Below are positions 1 to 9,182 of a stretch of DNA of 64,000 bases, in pieces (within the stretch, counting starts at the first letter, position 1; every line of letters begins with the position of its first letter). The notes beneath the pieces were generated by a model, which did not search any database, had not been told where the DNA came from, and saw nothing but the letters and a program-made list of their open reading frames with translations. The position numbers and the translations under genes were made by a program. The stretch covers positions 4,920,137 to 4,984,136 of the forward strand of contig AP025252.1 in assembly GCA_016865505.2 (NCBI GenBank), in the 5' to 3' direction. The stretch comes from Bryobacterales bacterium F-183 (GTDB lineage: Bacteria > Acidobacteriota > Terriglobia > Bryobacterales > Bryobacteraceae).

Positions 1-590
1 CTCTGGCAGAGATCAACCCGTTTATTACGACTACGGACGGTCGCGTGGTGGCGCTGGACGCCAAGATCACGATCGACGACAACGCATTGTTCCGCCACCC
101 GGACCTTGCTGAGTTGCGCGACACGAATGAAGAAGATCCGCTCGAAGTGGAAGCGTCGAAGTACTCGCTCAACTACATCAAGCTCGACGGCAATGTCGCT
201 TGCATGGTGAACGGCGCGGGTCTGGCGATGGCGACGATGGACATCATCAAGTACGCGGGTGGAAGCCCGGCGAACTTCCTGGATGTGGGCGGCGGTGCGA
301 GCCCTGAACAGATCAAGAACGCGTTCCGTATTCTGACTTCTGACCCGGCTGTAAAGGCGATTTTGATCAATGTTTTCGGCGGTATTCTGCGTTGCGACCG
401 TCTGGCGACGGGTGTCGTCGGCGCGTGCAACGAGCTGAATGTGAAGTTGCCGATTGTGGTTCGTATGGAAGGCACCAACTACGAGTTGGGCAAGCAGATT
501 TTGGAAGAGTCCGGCCTGAAGTTTACCGTCGCCAACGGCATGAAGGACGCGGCCGATAAGGTTGTGGCCGCCGCAAAGGAGGCTGCGTAA
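1..590 (+). CDS. sucC: Succinyl-CoA synthetase, beta subunit (C-terminal part)
   Basis: The frame is open from the window edge ([20 protein letters not shown]), so the gene begins upstream and about the last 195 residues are seen. The ADP-forming beta subunit works with SucD in the TCA cycle: succinyl-CoA + Pi + ADP gives succinate + ATP + CoA. The ATP-grasp end, the C-terminal ligase domain with [12 protein letters not shown] and DVGGGA, and the [14 protein letters not shown] stretch are typical of SucC. The stop lies 6 bases before sucD, as expected for a sucCD operon. Identity is secure; only the 5' end is missing. Confidence 0.97.
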   Translation, partial: LAEINPFITTTDGRVVALDAKITIDDNALFRHPDLAELRDTNEEDPLEVEASKYSLNYIKLDGNVACMVNGAGLAMATMDIIKYAGGSPANFLDVGGGASPEQIKNAFRILTSDPAVKAILINVFGGILRCDRLATGVVGACNELNVKLPIVVRMEGTNYELGKQILEESGLKFTVANGMKDAADKVVAAAKEAA

Positions 591-596
591 GATCCC

Positions 597-1472
597 ATGA
601 GCATTCTCGTCAACAAGAATACGCGCCTGATTGTGCAGGGCTTCACCGGTAAGGAAGGCACCTTCCACGCCGAACAGGCGATCGCGTACGGCACCAACGT
701 CGTGGGTGGTGTGACACCTGGCAAGGGTGGACAGAAGCACCTGGATCGCCCGGTGTTCAACTCCGTGGCTGACGCCGTGAAGGAAACAGGCGCAAACGCC
801 ACTGTGATCTTTGTGCCGCCCAAGTTTGCCGCCGCTGCCATTATTGAAGCGACGCAGGCTGGCCTGGCGCTTGTGGTTTGCATCACCGAGGGTATCCCGG
901 TCAACGACATGATCAAGGCCCGGCAGGTGCTGCTGGCGAATCCGGGTACGCGACTAATTGGTCCGAACTGCCCTGGCATCATCACGCCGGGCGAATGCAA
1001 GATCGGCATTATGCCCGGACATATCCACCTGCCCGGCAACGTCGGCGTCGTGTCCCGCTCGGGAACCCTGACGTATGAAGCGGTGGGCCAATTGACCAAG
1101 CTTGGCATCGGCCAGTCCACTTGCATCGGCATTGGCGGTGACCCGATCATCGGCACCAACCACACCGACGCGGTGCGGATGTTCAATGAGGATCCGGACA
1201 CGCATGCCATCGTCATGATCGGCGAGATCGGCGGCGATGCGGAAGAGAAGGCTGCGGCTTACATCAAGGCGAACGTAAAGAAGCCGGTGGTTGGCTTTAT
1301 TGCCGGCCAGACCGCGCCTCCCGGACGCCGAATGGGTCACGCAGGCGCCATTATCTCTGGCGGTTCGGGCAAGGCAGAAGACAAGATCGCGGCGATGAAG
1401 GACGCGGGCATCACGGTTTGCGATACGCCTGCCGACATCGGCGAGAAGGTCAAAGGTTTACTCGGTAAGTAA
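597..1472 (+). CDS. sucD: Succinyl-CoA synthetase, alpha subunit
   Basis: This 291-residue protein has the normal length for SucD. It binds CoA through an N-terminal Rossmann domain ([15 protein letters not shown] near residue 16) and carries the phospho-histidine, H248, in [33 protein letters not shown] is the usual central signature. It forms the catalytic heterodimer with the upstream SucC; ATG follows the sucC stop by 6 bases. ndk follows 9 bases later, giving a nucleotide-linked unit in which NDK can exchange the phosphate made by substrate-level phosphorylation. Confidence 0.98.
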   Translation: MSILVNKNTRLIVQGFTGKEGTFHAEQAIAYGTNVVGGVTPGKGGQKHLDRPVFNSVADAVKETGANATVIFVPPKFAAAAIIEATQAGLALVVCITEGIPVNDMIKARQVLLANPGTRLIGPNCPGIITPGECKIGIMPGHIHLPGNVGVVSRSGTLTYEAVGQLTKLGIGQSTCIGIGGDPIIGTNHTDAVRMFNEDPDTHAIVMIGEIGGDAEEKAAAYIKANVKKPVVGFIAGQTAPPGRRMGHAGAIISGGSGKAEDKIAAMKDAGITVCDTPADIGEKVKGLLGK

Positions 1473-1481
1473 GGTTTATCC

Positions 1482-1895
1482 ATGGAACGTACATTTGCAA
1501 TCATCAAGCCGGACGCTGTCGCGAACGGCCACACCGGCAAGATCATCGACATGATCCTGGGCGCTGGTTTCAAGATCGTCGGCATGAAGCTGAAGCACCT
1601 GTCGCTGAAGGAAGCACAGGGCTTTTACGCCGTGCACAGCGCACGTCCTTTCTTCGGCGAACTCACGGAGTTCATGAGCGAAGGTCCTGTGGTGGTGCTG
1701 GCTCTCGAGAAGGAAGGCGCAATCAAGGCATGGCGCGACCTGATGGGCGCCACCAACCCTGCTAACGCAGCGGAAGGCACGATCCGTAAGATGTTCGCGG
1801 AAAGCGTGGGTCGTAACAGCGTGCACGGTTCTGACGCTCCGGAGACGGCTGCGGTCGAGATCCCGTACTTCTTCGCGGCTACCGAACTCGTCTAG
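1482..1895 (+). CDS. ndk: Nucleoside diphosphate kinase
   Basis: NDK transfers the gamma-phosphate of ATP to other (d)NDPs through a phospho-histidine. The 137-residue protein begins [13 protein letters not shown] and has the active-site NSVHGSD with H115, as in the whole family; length is normal. It lies 9 bases behind sucD and is probably co-transcribed with sucCD. A metabolic link between succinyl-CoA synthetase and NDK is known in other bacteria; the link here is inferred from gene order. Confidence 0.98.
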   Translation: MERTFAIIKPDAVANGHTGKIIDMILGAGFKIVGMKLKHLSLKEAQGFYAVHSARPFFGELTEFMSEGPVVVLALEKEGAIKAWRDLMGATNPANAAEGTIRKMFAESVGRNSVHGSDAPETAAVEIPYFFAATELV

Positions 1896-1927
1896 TTCGT
1901 AGATACCTCATATACAATTGGGCAGTG

Positions 1928-2674
1928 ATGCAATCGCGTATCGCTGCCCTTTTTCTTTTCTCTACAGCCATCATTGTTGCCCAGGACAAGCAGCTGCGGG
2001 CTGATCTGCCCGCTGTGCCGCGCTACGAAGTGAAGCGCGCGCAAGGCCGAATTACCGTCGACGGCAAGATCGACGAGGCCGCCTGGAGCAATGCGCCGGT
2101 GGTGGAGTTCGTGTTTCCCTGGGCCAATCAAACGGGGGCCAAGCAGAAGACCCGTGCACGCATCCTGTGGGATGACCAGAACCTGTATGTCGGCTATCAG
2201 GCCGACGATGCGGATGTCGTGGCGCATTACACCGAGCGCGATGATCCGACGTACAAGGACGACTGCGTCGAGATCTTCATCAACCCCAATCCCAAGCAGC
2301 TTGAGTTCTACTACGGCCTGGAGATGAATGCGCGTGCGGTGATGTACGACTACTTCTACGCGTTTCCCAAGCTTTTGATCAAGCGGCTGAACTTTACCAA
2401 CTGGCAGTTGGCGACGTTCACCGACGGTACGCTGAACCAGCGGGGCGATGTGGATAAGGGCTGGGGTCTTGAGGTGGCGATTCCTTGGGAGAACTTTGAA
2501 GAGTTAACTGGCAAGAAGACGCCGCCGGCTGCGGGTACGGTTTGGACCGCCAATATGAACCGTTGGGATGGTGTGGAGCCGGACCGGCGGTTGAGCCAAT
2601 GGTCCGATTCTGGGATGGTACGGGCGGATCCGCATTGGCCCGCGCGGTTTGGCGAGATTGTGTTCGTTAAGTAG
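1928..2674 (+). CDS. Secreted CBM9-like domain protein
   Basis: This is a protein of about 248 residues with a cleavable signal peptide (MQSRIAALFLFSTAIIVAQ) and one carbohydrate-binding family 9-like beta-sandwich. The family pattern is clear: ITVDGKIDEAAWSNAPVV, then ARILWDDQNLYVGYQADD, DDCVEIFINPNP and a late GWGLEVAIPWENF. CBM9-like modules often accompany xylan or polysaccharide breakdown, but no catalytic domain is present and the ligand is unknown. A GTG lies one codon before the ATG. No clear ribosome-binding site is seen, but TATACAAT lies at 1911-1918, 9 bases before the ATG, so a leaderless mRNA is possible. The 3' end faces a convergent gene. Confidence 0.8.
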   Translation: MQSRIAALFLFSTAIIVAQDKQLRADLPAVPRYEVKRAQGRITVDGKIDEAAWSNAPVVEFVFPWANQTGAKQKTRARILWDDQNLYVGYQADDADVVAHYTERDDPTYKDDCVEIFINPNPKQLEFYYGLEMNARAVMYDYFYAFPKLLIKRLNFTNWQLATFTDGTLNQRGDVDKGWGLEVAIPWENFEELTGKKTPPAAGTVWTANMNRWDGVEPDRRLSQWSDSGMVRADPHWPARFGEIVFVK

Positions 2675-2684
2675 TCCGGTCTCG

Positions 2685-4610
2685 TCACTTCCAGGACTCA
2701 TCGAAGAACCCCGCTGCGGCGATCTTGCCGGGCCTTCTGGAGTCTGGCGGAACCGTGACGTCGATCATTGCCCAATCTGGTAGGTGCGGCGTCTGGCGGG
2801 CGTTATTCAGGTAGTCGAACTCGCGGAAGGTGAAGCCGCTGTTGAGCACCACGTACTTCGCGGGGTTGAGCGGGTTTGGGTAGATCAGAATAGGCATATG
2901 AGTGGCCGCGTCGTATGTCTTGCCCTGGTAGATGATGCCGGTCTTGGTCCAGCGCACCGGCAGCTTGTCTGCGATTCGGGCCAGGATCTTGTTGCTCTGC
3001 GGATCGCCCCAGAGTACTAAGTTCGAGTTCGCGATGTCCTCGTCGGTAACTTCGGCATCGGTCTTTACTCTGGCGCTGCCTCGGAACTGCTTCCGCCACT
3101 CGCGTATCGCGCGTGCCTGCTCGCCGGCGATCCTTTCCGCCACTGATGGCGACATTGCGGTTCCTGTGGGCGTCACCATCACGAAGCGGCTCATGAACGC
3201 GTCGTCGACGGGACCCTGAAGGTCATGCTGCTTGCGAAGGCCGGTCTTGGTACCCAGCTTCCAGGTGCCGTTCGACTTGACGAAGGATGCGGTCCAGGAG
3301 CGGTCGGTTAGGGCTCCGGGAGCCTCCAGACGGATGCCGTCGAGAATGACGACGGCCTTGGCTCCTTGTGCGAAAGGCGAGCGACCGGCGCCGAAATCGA
3401 GGGTTAGCGCATCGATGTTGGACGCCCGGATATCGATGCCGCTCGGCGTTTGCTTGGCGATGACGCGCGCCTCCTCCCAATGCTTTTCGAGGCTGTCGAC
3501 CACCACCCACTTCATGCGGTTGTACTTCAGGGTGTAGAGGACAAACCGGACCTCAGCCGGATAGGCGTCGCGTCCTGCGGCAGCGATGGCGTCCAGGCGG
3601 CGGTCGATGTCGATCTTGGACTCCGGATGGTAGCGGTGAGGCGTCTTGGGTCCGATGATGTGGGTCATCTGCATGCCTTCTTTGGCAAGCGCCGTTGCCA
3701 TGACGTCAGCAGCTTGCTTTTGGCCGTCGATCTCACCCGAATAGGCGACCAGAGGTACGTTGAAAAAGTTCTGCGCGACTGTCGTGGAGTCGTACAGGCG
3801 CCAGAGCTTTTGCTCCCATTCCGGGAAGTCCTCGGGCTTGAGGCGAAGGAATCCCACCGTCTCCGAGAAGCCTGCACCCGGTGCGGCGGCCGCCCATAAC
3901 CCGGCGTGGTGCGCCGACATGTGCCAGGCGGCGGCGCCTCCCATGGAGAAGCCGCGCATGAGTACGCGGTCTTCGTCGATTGCGTAGTGCTTCTTAACGT
4001 CTGCGAGCGCCTCAAACAGATCCGTCTCGCCTGCAAAGCGATTGGCGTTACAGTACCGGCCGTATAGATGCAAGACGATGGTGTCGCGCGGGGTAAACTC
4101 GCCGGGCCGCTTCATTCGCTCGTCCAGAAAATTGACCTCGGATAACGTCTCGTTACGGCCGTGGAACCAGGCGTCGAGGCGCCATTTGCCTCGCTCGCGC
4201 GGACTCCAACTTTGCGGAATCACGAGGCCGTAGGGTTGGATGCTGTCGTCAATCGCCGACACGTAGCCTCGTACGACGAGGCCGGTCTGCGTGGTCCAAG
4301 GAGCCTCGCCCTTGGCCAAAGATTCTGCACGGGCTAGGCCGGCATCGAGAAGGCCCTTGGCTTTCGCCACTTCCTCGACTTTGAAGAACTCGTTATGCTC
4401 CAGCGCGGTGCGTACGGCAATGGCAAAAATCTTGACGTCTGGCGAAAGCGGATGCTTGGCGATCGGTTGGATCGCGGCTTCCAGACGGGACAGGCCAGCC
4501 TGGAGCGCGGCCTTTTCTTCGGCAGCGATCTCCACACCAGCAGGGGGAATTGGCTTGAGCTGCGTCTGCGCGAGCAGGGTCGCAAGTACGGCGGCGGCGG
4601 TAACGAGCAC
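2685..4610 (-). CDS. Secreted alpha/beta-hydrolase (prolyl-oligopeptidase-like)
   Basis: This 641-residue exported protein starts at GTG with a signal peptide (MLVTAAAVLATLLAQ). A helical N-terminal part of about 100 residues precedes a serine hydrolase domain. The nucleophile elbow is GFSMGGAAAWH (GxSxG), a likely acid is in YSGEIDGQKQAAD, and a likely histidine is in HRYHP. This layout resembles the S9 prolyl oligopeptidase/esterase group. The C-terminal third has no motif I recognise. Substrate is unknown; peptide, ester or polysaccharide ester are all possible. The gene converges with the CBM9-like gene, leaving 10 bases between the stops. Confidence 0.7.
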   Translation of the reverse strand: MLVTAAAVLATLLAQTQLKPIPPAGVEIAAEEKAALQAGLSRLEAAIQPIAKHPLSPDVKIFAIAVRTALEHNEFFKVEEVAKAKGLLDAGLARAESLAKGEAPWTTQTGLVVRGYVSAIDDSIQPYGLVIPQSWSPRERGKWRLDAWFHGRNETLSEVNFLDERMKRPGEFTPRDTIVLHLYGRYCNANRFAGETDLFEALADVKKHYAIDEDRVLMRGFSMGGAAAWHMSAHHAGLWAAAAPGAGFSETVGFLRLKPEDFPEWEQKLWRLYDSTTVAQNFFNVPLVAYSGEIDGQKQAADVMATALAKEGMQMTHIIGPKTPHRYHPESKIDIDRRLDAIAAAGRDAYPAEVRFVLYTLKYNRMKWVVVDSLEKHWEEARVIAKQTPSGIDIRASNIDALTLDFGAGRSPFAQGAKAVVILDGIRLEAPGALTDRSWTASFVKSNGTWKLGTKTGLRKQHDLQGPVDDAFMSRFVMVTPTGTAMSPSVAERIAGEQARAIREWRKQFRGSARVKTDAEVTDEDIANSNLVLWGDPQSNKILARIADKLPVRWTKTGIIYQGKTYDAATHMPILIYPNPLNPAKYVVLNSGFTFREFDYLNNARQTPHLPDWAMIDVTVPPDSRRPGKIAAAGFFDESWK

Positions 4611-4671
4611 CTTCGTATTCTACAAGCGTGGCGGCTAAGGATCGGGAGGGCTATGGCCGATAGAAGATGTG

Positions 4672-5142
4672 ATGAAGAGTCGGCGCCAGAAGCAGCGAGG
4701 CAGTACGCTGATCGAGTTCGTACTGGTGCTCCCGATTGGCGTGGCATTGCTGGTGGGAGCTTGCAGCATGGGCGTAGCGTGCCTGCGGAATCTGCAGGCA
4801 GGGCAACTTGCTCGCGATGTACTGCTGCTGGCGGATTCCGGTGTCGACTTCGGGTCTCCCGGCGGGAAGCAGAAGTTGATCGAGCAAGGAACGAGTCTGG
4901 GCCTGGAATCGGGCAAAGCTGCGGTCCATCTGACTCGCATTGTTTGCGAATCGACGGGCTATCGCATCGAACAGAAACATAGCATTGGGGATACGGCGCG
5001 CTGGCCGAGCCAGTTGCAGGATCCAAGCAAAGCGGCGGACCTGAAGCCAGGCGAAACAGCCTGGGTCGCTGAGGTTTTCGGCGAGAGCGGCACGGTAACA
5101 ACGCTTGTACCCGAGACCGTCAAGGCGAGGAGCGTGTTGTAA
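4672..5142 (+). CDS. TadE-like pseudopilin family protein
   Basis: The protein has about 156 residues and a positively charged start, then a TadE-type segment (RGSTLIEFVLVLPIGVALLVGA) in which the conserved glutamate follows a short basic head before one membrane helix. TadE-like proteins are minor pilins of the Flp/Tad secretion-pilus system. The rest is periplasmic and poorly conserved. A GTG lies one codon earlier. The next gene starts directly after its stop (TAAATG), so the two are one unit. No Tad ATPase or secretin is nearby. A related set lies at 46837-49725. Confidence 0.72.
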   Translation: MKSRRQKQRGSTLIEFVLVLPIGVALLVGACSMGVACLRNLQAGQLARDVLLLADSGVDFGSPGGKQKLIEQGTSLGLESGKAAVHLTRIVCESTGYRIEQKHSIGDTARWPSQLQDPSKAADLKPGETAWVAEVFGESGTVTTLVPETVKARSVL

Positions 5143-5511
5143 ATGATCCACTCTCATCGCCGTAATGCGAAACAGCGCGGCCTGGCGCTGATCACTTTCG
5201 CGTTGTCGCTGCTGATCCTGGTACCGCTGATTGGCGTTGGCGTGGATACGGCGATGCTCTACATCGTGAAGGAGCGACTGAGTTCCGCTGTGCAACTGAC
5301 GGCGCGGTCGGCCGCACGTTCTACAACCGATCCCAGCGACGCCGCCCGGCGGTACTTTGACGCCAACTTTCCCCCAGGGTACTTGGGTGTGACGTCCCGC
5401 AAGTTTATCTACAGGGATGGGGAACTACAGGCGTCGGCTGAAGCGCCAACCTACTTCATGCGCATCTTCCGTTACCAGTCTGTCACCGTCACTGCCAGCC
5501 TGAACCGATAA
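5143..5511 (+). CDS. TadG-like protein lacking the von Willebrand domain
   Basis: This 122-residue protein has a basic head, the hydrophobic segment LALITFALSLLILVPLIGVG and then DTAMLYIVKERLSSAVQLTARSAARS, as at the N terminus of TadG. Its later motifs NFPPGYLGV and APTYFMR match NFPPGTFGV and APSYFMR in the 533-residue vWA protein at 46837-48438. It is therefore a short paralogue that ends where the vWA domain begins in the long one. It directly follows the TadE-like gene and probably acts with it at the inner membrane. Confidence 0.7.
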   Translation: MIHSHRRNAKQRGLALITFALSLLILVPLIGVGVDTAMLYIVKERLSSAVQLTARSAARSTTDPSDAARRYFDANFPPGYLGVTSRKFIYRDGELQASAEAPTYFMRIFRYQSVTVTASLNR

Positions 5512-5521
5512 CAGGAACCGT

Positions 5522-5527
5522 TACGAT
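5522..5527 (+). promoter_or_regulatory. -10-like box placed for a leaderless thiolase mRNA
   Basis: TACGAT lies 7 bases before the ATG at 5535, the spacing of a leaderless start. No -35 box of good quality is seen (CTGAAC at 5500-5505 is 16 bases upstream). AGGG at 5528-5531 is too close to serve as a good ribosome site. Confidence 0.4.
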
Positions 5528-5534
5528 AGGGTAG

Positions 5535-6701
5535 ATGAGACCCGTAGCCGTCATCGGCATCGGAAAAACCGCGTTTGGCGCGTTTCCAGACCGCGATCTC
5601 CGATCCCTCGCTGTCGAGGCTGGTACCCGTTGCCTCGAAGATGCCAACGCCCAAGCGTCGCAGGTGGAAGCGTTCTACCTCGGCAATTTCGCTGGACCCT
5701 CGTTTGTAGGCCAAAACCATCTGGCCCCGTATGTCGCCGGCGCGATGGGGATTACGGGCGTGCCTGCCACCCGTTTTGAGGCAGCATGTGCCTCGAGCGG
5801 GTCCGCTTTCTACCATGCCGTTATGGCGATCTCCGCCGGGATTCACGACACGGCGTTGGTGGTCGGTGTCGAGAAGATGACCTCACAACCGACGCCTAAG
5901 GTAGCGGAGATCCTGGCGGGCGCGGGCGATTCCATGGGCGAGGTACGCGCCGGGGCTACATTCCCTGCCCTCTTTGCGATGATCGCCCGGCGGCACATGT
6001 ACCAGTTCGGGACATTGCGCGAACATTTGGCCGCTGTCGCTGTCAAGAATCATGCCAATGGGGCGAAGAACCCTCTTGCCCATATGCGGAAGCTGATCAC
6101 GTTGGAGCAGGCGATGAACGGCAAGCCAATTGCCGACCCGCTCACTGTTTTCGATTGCTCGTTGGTGAGCGATGGCGCGGCGGCAGTATTTCTTGCCCCG
6201 CTGGATCGAGCGAAAGAGTTCACAAGCAAGTCCCCGGCCCGAGTACTGGGAATCGCACAAGTGTCGGATCATGTTGCGCTCGACACCAAGGATGACATCA
6301 CGACTTTTGCAGCAGTGCGCACAGCTGGCGAGAAAGCGTACAAGATGGCGGGTATTGGCCCTGCGGAAGTTGATTTGGCCGAAGTACATGATTGCTTCAC
6401 GATTGCGGAAATCGTCGCGACTGAGGATCTTGGCTTTGCGCCGAAGGGTCGCGGTGGCTTTTTCGCGGCGGACGGCGAGACTTCACTCACGGGATTGAGG
6501 CCGCTGAATACGAGTGGTGGGTTGAAATCGAAAGGCCATCCAGTTGGCGCAACGGGCGTGGGTCAGATCTGTGACATCGTACAGCAGTTGCGGGGCGAGG
6601 CTGGGGAGCGTCAGGTGGCGAAGCATGCCATTGGCTTGGCGCAGAATCTAGGAGGATCGGGCGCTACCGCAGTGGTGTCGATCCTGGGGCGTGAGGGATA
6701 A
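5535..6701 (+). CDS. Thiolase of the SCP-x type (acetyl-CoA acetyltransferase family)
   Basis: This 388-residue thiolase-fold enzyme has the acyl-accepting cysteine in FEAACASSG (about residue 84), DLAEVHDCFTIAE and the late GHPVGATG loop. These are the signatures of the SCP-x/lipid-transfer branch, which cleaves or forms beta-ketoacyl-CoA and often acts on branched or sterol-like chains. The next gene encodes the OB-fold (DUF35-type) partner typical of this branch. A -10-like TACGAT at 5522-5527 sits 7 bases before the ATG and no Shine-Dalgarno site is seen, suggesting a leaderless transcript. The physiological substrate is not shown. Confidence 0.88.
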   Translation: MRPVAVIGIGKTAFGAFPDRDLRSLAVEAGTRCLEDANAQASQVEAFYLGNFAGPSFVGQNHLAPYVAGAMGITGVPATRFEAACASSGSAFYHAVMAISAGIHDTALVVGVEKMTSQPTPKVAEILAGAGDSMGEVRAGATFPALFAMIARRHMYQFGTLREHLAAVAVKNHANGAKNPLAHMRKLITLEQAMNGKPIADPLTVFDCSLVSDGAAAVFLAPLDRAKEFTSKSPARVLGIAQVSDHVALDTKDDITTFAAVRTAGEKAYKMAGIGPAEVDLAEVHDCFTIAEIVATEDLGFAPKGRGGFFAADGETSLTGLRPLNTSGGLKSKGHPVGATGVGQICDIVQQLRGEAGERQVAKHAIGLAQNLGGSGATAVVSILGREG

Positions 6702-6707
6702 CGAAAC

Positions 6708-6920
6708 ATGCAAACCGGAATCGTCTATACCGAAACCGTCGTGCATTCGGCACCGGAGCAATTTGTGGCGGAAGCCCCTTATCAATTGGTGATAGTGGCG
6801 CTCGACGGTGGTGGCCGCCTGACCGCTCGGGTTGTTGGAAATGAGCGAGTTGCCATCGGCGATGCCGTCGTTCTGGATCATCATCGCGAGGGCATAGCGT
6901 TCTTTCGTAGGTCCGGGTGA
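6708..6920 (+). CDS. OB-fold (DUF35/ChsH2-like) partner of thiolase
   Basis: This 70-residue protein reads as one small beta-barrel: APYQLVIVALDGGGRLTARVV followed by VAIGDAVVLD, the pattern of the C-terminal OB domain of DUF35 proteins. Family members normally also carry an N-terminal rubredoxin-like zinc ribbon with four cysteines; here there are no cysteines, so only the OB half is present. It begins 6 bases after the thiolase stop and probably forms a complex with it, as DUF35 proteins do with SCP-x thiolases. The zinc ribbon may be lost or encoded elsewhere. Confidence 0.75.
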   Translation: MQTGIVYTETVVHSAPEQFVAEAPYQLVIVALDGGGRLTARVVGNERVAIGDAVVLDHHREGIAFFRRSG

Positions 6921-6945
6921 TATACCTGTAAGTAAGCAAACATCC

Positions 6946-7635
6946 ATGCGAATCTTGGTTGTCGAAGACGAAAAGCGTATCGCTGACTTTCTCCAGAGGG
7001 GTCTCGAAAGCGCAGGCTATGCAGTGGACACGGCGAATGACGGCGCAGGCGCGCTCGATCAGGTCCATGCAGCCGAGTATGACCTCATCATTCTGGACCT
7101 CGGCTTGCCTGACATCGATGGCCTGGCGCTGTTGAGCAAGATCCGCAATCGGAAGGCGAGTCCACCGGTGCTGATCCTGAGCGCTCGCGACCAGGTAGAT
7201 GATCGCGTAAAGGGCCTGGAAAGCGGCGCGGACGACTATGTTGTGAAGCCATTCGCTTTTGTCGAGTTACTGGCACGCGTCCGGGCGCTGTTGCGTCGCG
7301 GTCAACCAACCCCAGAACGCCTGCAGGTGGGCGAGTTGGTATTGGACTGCATTCGCCGCCGCGTGACCCGCGCCAACGAGAACATCGAACTGGCTCCCAA
7401 GGAGTTCAGCATCCTTGAGTACATGATGCGCAATCGTGGGCGTCCGCTCAGCCGCACGATGATTGTCGAGCATGTGTGGGATATGGACTACGACGGGCTC
7501 ACCAACATCGTGGACGTGTACATCCGGCACCTGCGGAGCAAGATCGACGACAAGTATCAGACGAAGTTGATTCACACGGTTCGCGGCATTGGATACATGC
7601 TGGAGTTACCCGAAACCCAGCCGGAACGCGCGTAA
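6946..7635 (+). CDS. OmpR-family response regulator
   Basis: This 229-residue two-component regulator has a receiver domain at 1-115 with acidic pocket VEDEK, phospho-acceptor D51 in IILDLGLPDIDG and the conserved lysine in VVKPF. A winged-helix DNA-binding domain at 125-222 ends in VDVYIRHLRSKID and TVRGIGYML. The closest familiar group is CusR/heavy-metal and related regulators, but the signal cannot be read from sequence. The kinase gene starts 3 bases after its stop, so the pair is co-transcribed. Confidence 0.93.
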   Translation: MRILVVEDEKRIADFLQRGLESAGYAVDTANDGAGALDQVHAAEYDLIILDLGLPDIDGLALLSKIRNRKASPPVLILSARDQVDDRVKGLESGADDYVVKPFAFVELLARVRALLRRGQPTPERLQVGELVLDCIRRRVTRANENIELAPKEFSILEYMMRNRGRPLSRTMIVEHVWDMDYDGLTNIVDVYIRHLRSKIDDKYQTKLIHTVRGIGYMLELPETQPERA

Positions 7636-7638
7636 GCG

Positions 7639-9171
7639 ATGCCCCTGCAACAGCAGTATCCGGACACGTTTTCCTTTCACTATGTGATGGGACTTCGCTT
7701 CCGGCTCGCCCTCAGCTACGTACTGTTCTTTGGGCTGCTGCTGATTATCGTCGGCTTCGCAATGCGCGGTTTGCTGAGTTCCATCATTGATCGGGAAATC
7801 CGCGGAGTTTTGGAAGAAGAATGGGTGGCCGTGAAGGGATACATGCGTATCGAAAACCGGCGCCCATCCTGGACCTTTGAACGTTACGACCCGGAAGAGC
7901 GCGAGATCATCGATCGCCTGCGCAACGGCGCTTTCATGGTAGCGGCCGAGGATGGAACGATTCTCGACATGTCGTCTACTTACAAAGCGCTTGGCCCGGA
8001 CAAGCCTGCCGAGATTCGAGAAGCGATCAAGGGTAACCGCCCGAACTGGATGGTGCGAATTGATGATTACGGCTACCCGTACACTCTACGCGCTGGAGTC
8101 GTTTACGATCAGCAACACCGCCCGTATTATCTGGTTGTCGGCAAACCGGTTGCGGAGTATCAAAATACGATCGATATTTTCACTCGCAACTACTTTGCGC
8201 TGATTCCGGTGGCGCTTGTGGTGAGCGGACTTCTGGGGTGGCTCTTGGCGCGTCGTGCGTTGCAGCCGCTGAACGATGTCGCGGCCGCTGCCAAGCATAT
8301 GACAGGGTCGAACCTGAAAGTCGAAATCCCGTTGCGGGGAGCCAACGATGAGTTAGAGCGGCTCATTGAGTCCTTCAACGCAATGTCGGCGCGACTGGCG
8401 TCTTCCTTTGAACAAATGCGGCAGTTTTCGACAGACGTGTCGCACGAGTTGCGAACCCCGCTGACGGCCATTCGTGGACAGTTGGAGGTCGCACTGTTTA
8501 CCGCACAAACCACAGATCAGTATCGGGATGCGATGTTTAACGCATTGCAGGATGTCGAACAGTTGTCGAACATCGTGCGTGCGCTTTTGCTGCTTTCGCA
8601 AGCCGAGTCCGGCCAGTTGGTGTTGCAAATGGCCCCGCTGCGCATCGCGGCTGTTGTTGAGGACATCAGCGAGCAGTTCCAGTTGTCTGCCGAGGAGCAG
8701 AAGATTACGCTGACGATCCGGATAGACGATGCAGAAGCAATGGTTCGTGCGGATCGCACGCAGATCGTCCGACTTCTGACAAACCTGCTATCGAATGCAG
8801 TGAAGTACACGCAGCCAGGAGGCAGTGTGGAGGTCCATCAGCGAACGGAGGGGTCGGAGGTAGTGCTATCGGTTAGGGATACTGGTATGGGGATCCCGGC
8901 GGAGAACTTGCCGCATGTCTTTGACCGGTTCTATCGCGTGCGGCCGGCGCACACCCACCCCGCACAGGGACTCGGGCTGGGCCTCAGTTTTGTAGACTGG
9001 ATCGTCAAGGCCCATCACGGACGTATCGCGGTAGAGAGCGAACTCGGCAAAGGCACCACCTTCACGGTACATCTGCCGGTGGCCGAAGCGAATAGTTCGC
9101 GACCGTCGGAGACCGGTCAACATATTGTGCCGCCCTCGGTTTCTGGGTCACACCAAGTCTACCGTCAGTAG
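7639..9171 (+). CDS. Sensor histidine kinase, partner of the OmpR-type regulator
   Basis: This 510-residue membrane kinase has a first transmembrane helix near 22-40, a periplasmic sensor domain of about 130 residues, a second helix (YFALIPVALVVSGLLGWLLA) and HAMP with RRALQPLNDV. HisKA carries H269 in DVSHELRTPLTAIRGQLE. The HATPase has the N box LLSNAVKYT, DTGMGIP, and GLGLGLSFV. The layout matches CusS-like kinases. An internal ATG at 7687 (MGLRFRLALSY) directly before the first helix could be the true start. The ligand is unknown. Confidence 0.92.
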   Translation: MPLQQQYPDTFSFHYVMGLRFRLALSYVLFFGLLLIIVGFAMRGLLSSIIDREIRGVLEEEWVAVKGYMRIENRRPSWTFERYDPEEREIIDRLRNGAFMVAAEDGTILDMSSTYKALGPDKPAEIREAIKGNRPNWMVRIDDYGYPYTLRAGVVYDQQHRPYYLVVGKPVAEYQNTIDIFTRNYFALIPVALVVSGLLGWLLARRALQPLNDVAAAAKHMTGSNLKVEIPLRGANDELERLIESFNAMSARLASSFEQMRQFSTDVSHELRTPLTAIRGQLEVALFTAQTTDQYRDAMFNALQDVEQLSNIVRALLLLSQAESGQLVLQMAPLRIAAVVEDISEQFQLSAEEQKITLTIRIDDAEAMVRADRTQIVRLLTNLLSNAVKYTQPGGSVEVHQRTEGSEVVLSVRDTGMGIPAENLPHVFDRFYRVRPAHTHPAQGLGLGLSFVDWIVKAHHGRIAVESELGKGTTFTVHLPVAEANSSRPSETGQHIVPPSVSGSHQVYRQ

Positions 9172-9182
9172 GGTTACAGGTT

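Noticed and set aside
4651-4666. GCCGATAG before the TadE-like gene as a sigma-28 -10 box
   Set aside because: No TAAAGTTT-like -35 box occurs at the right distance, and the gene is not flagellar.
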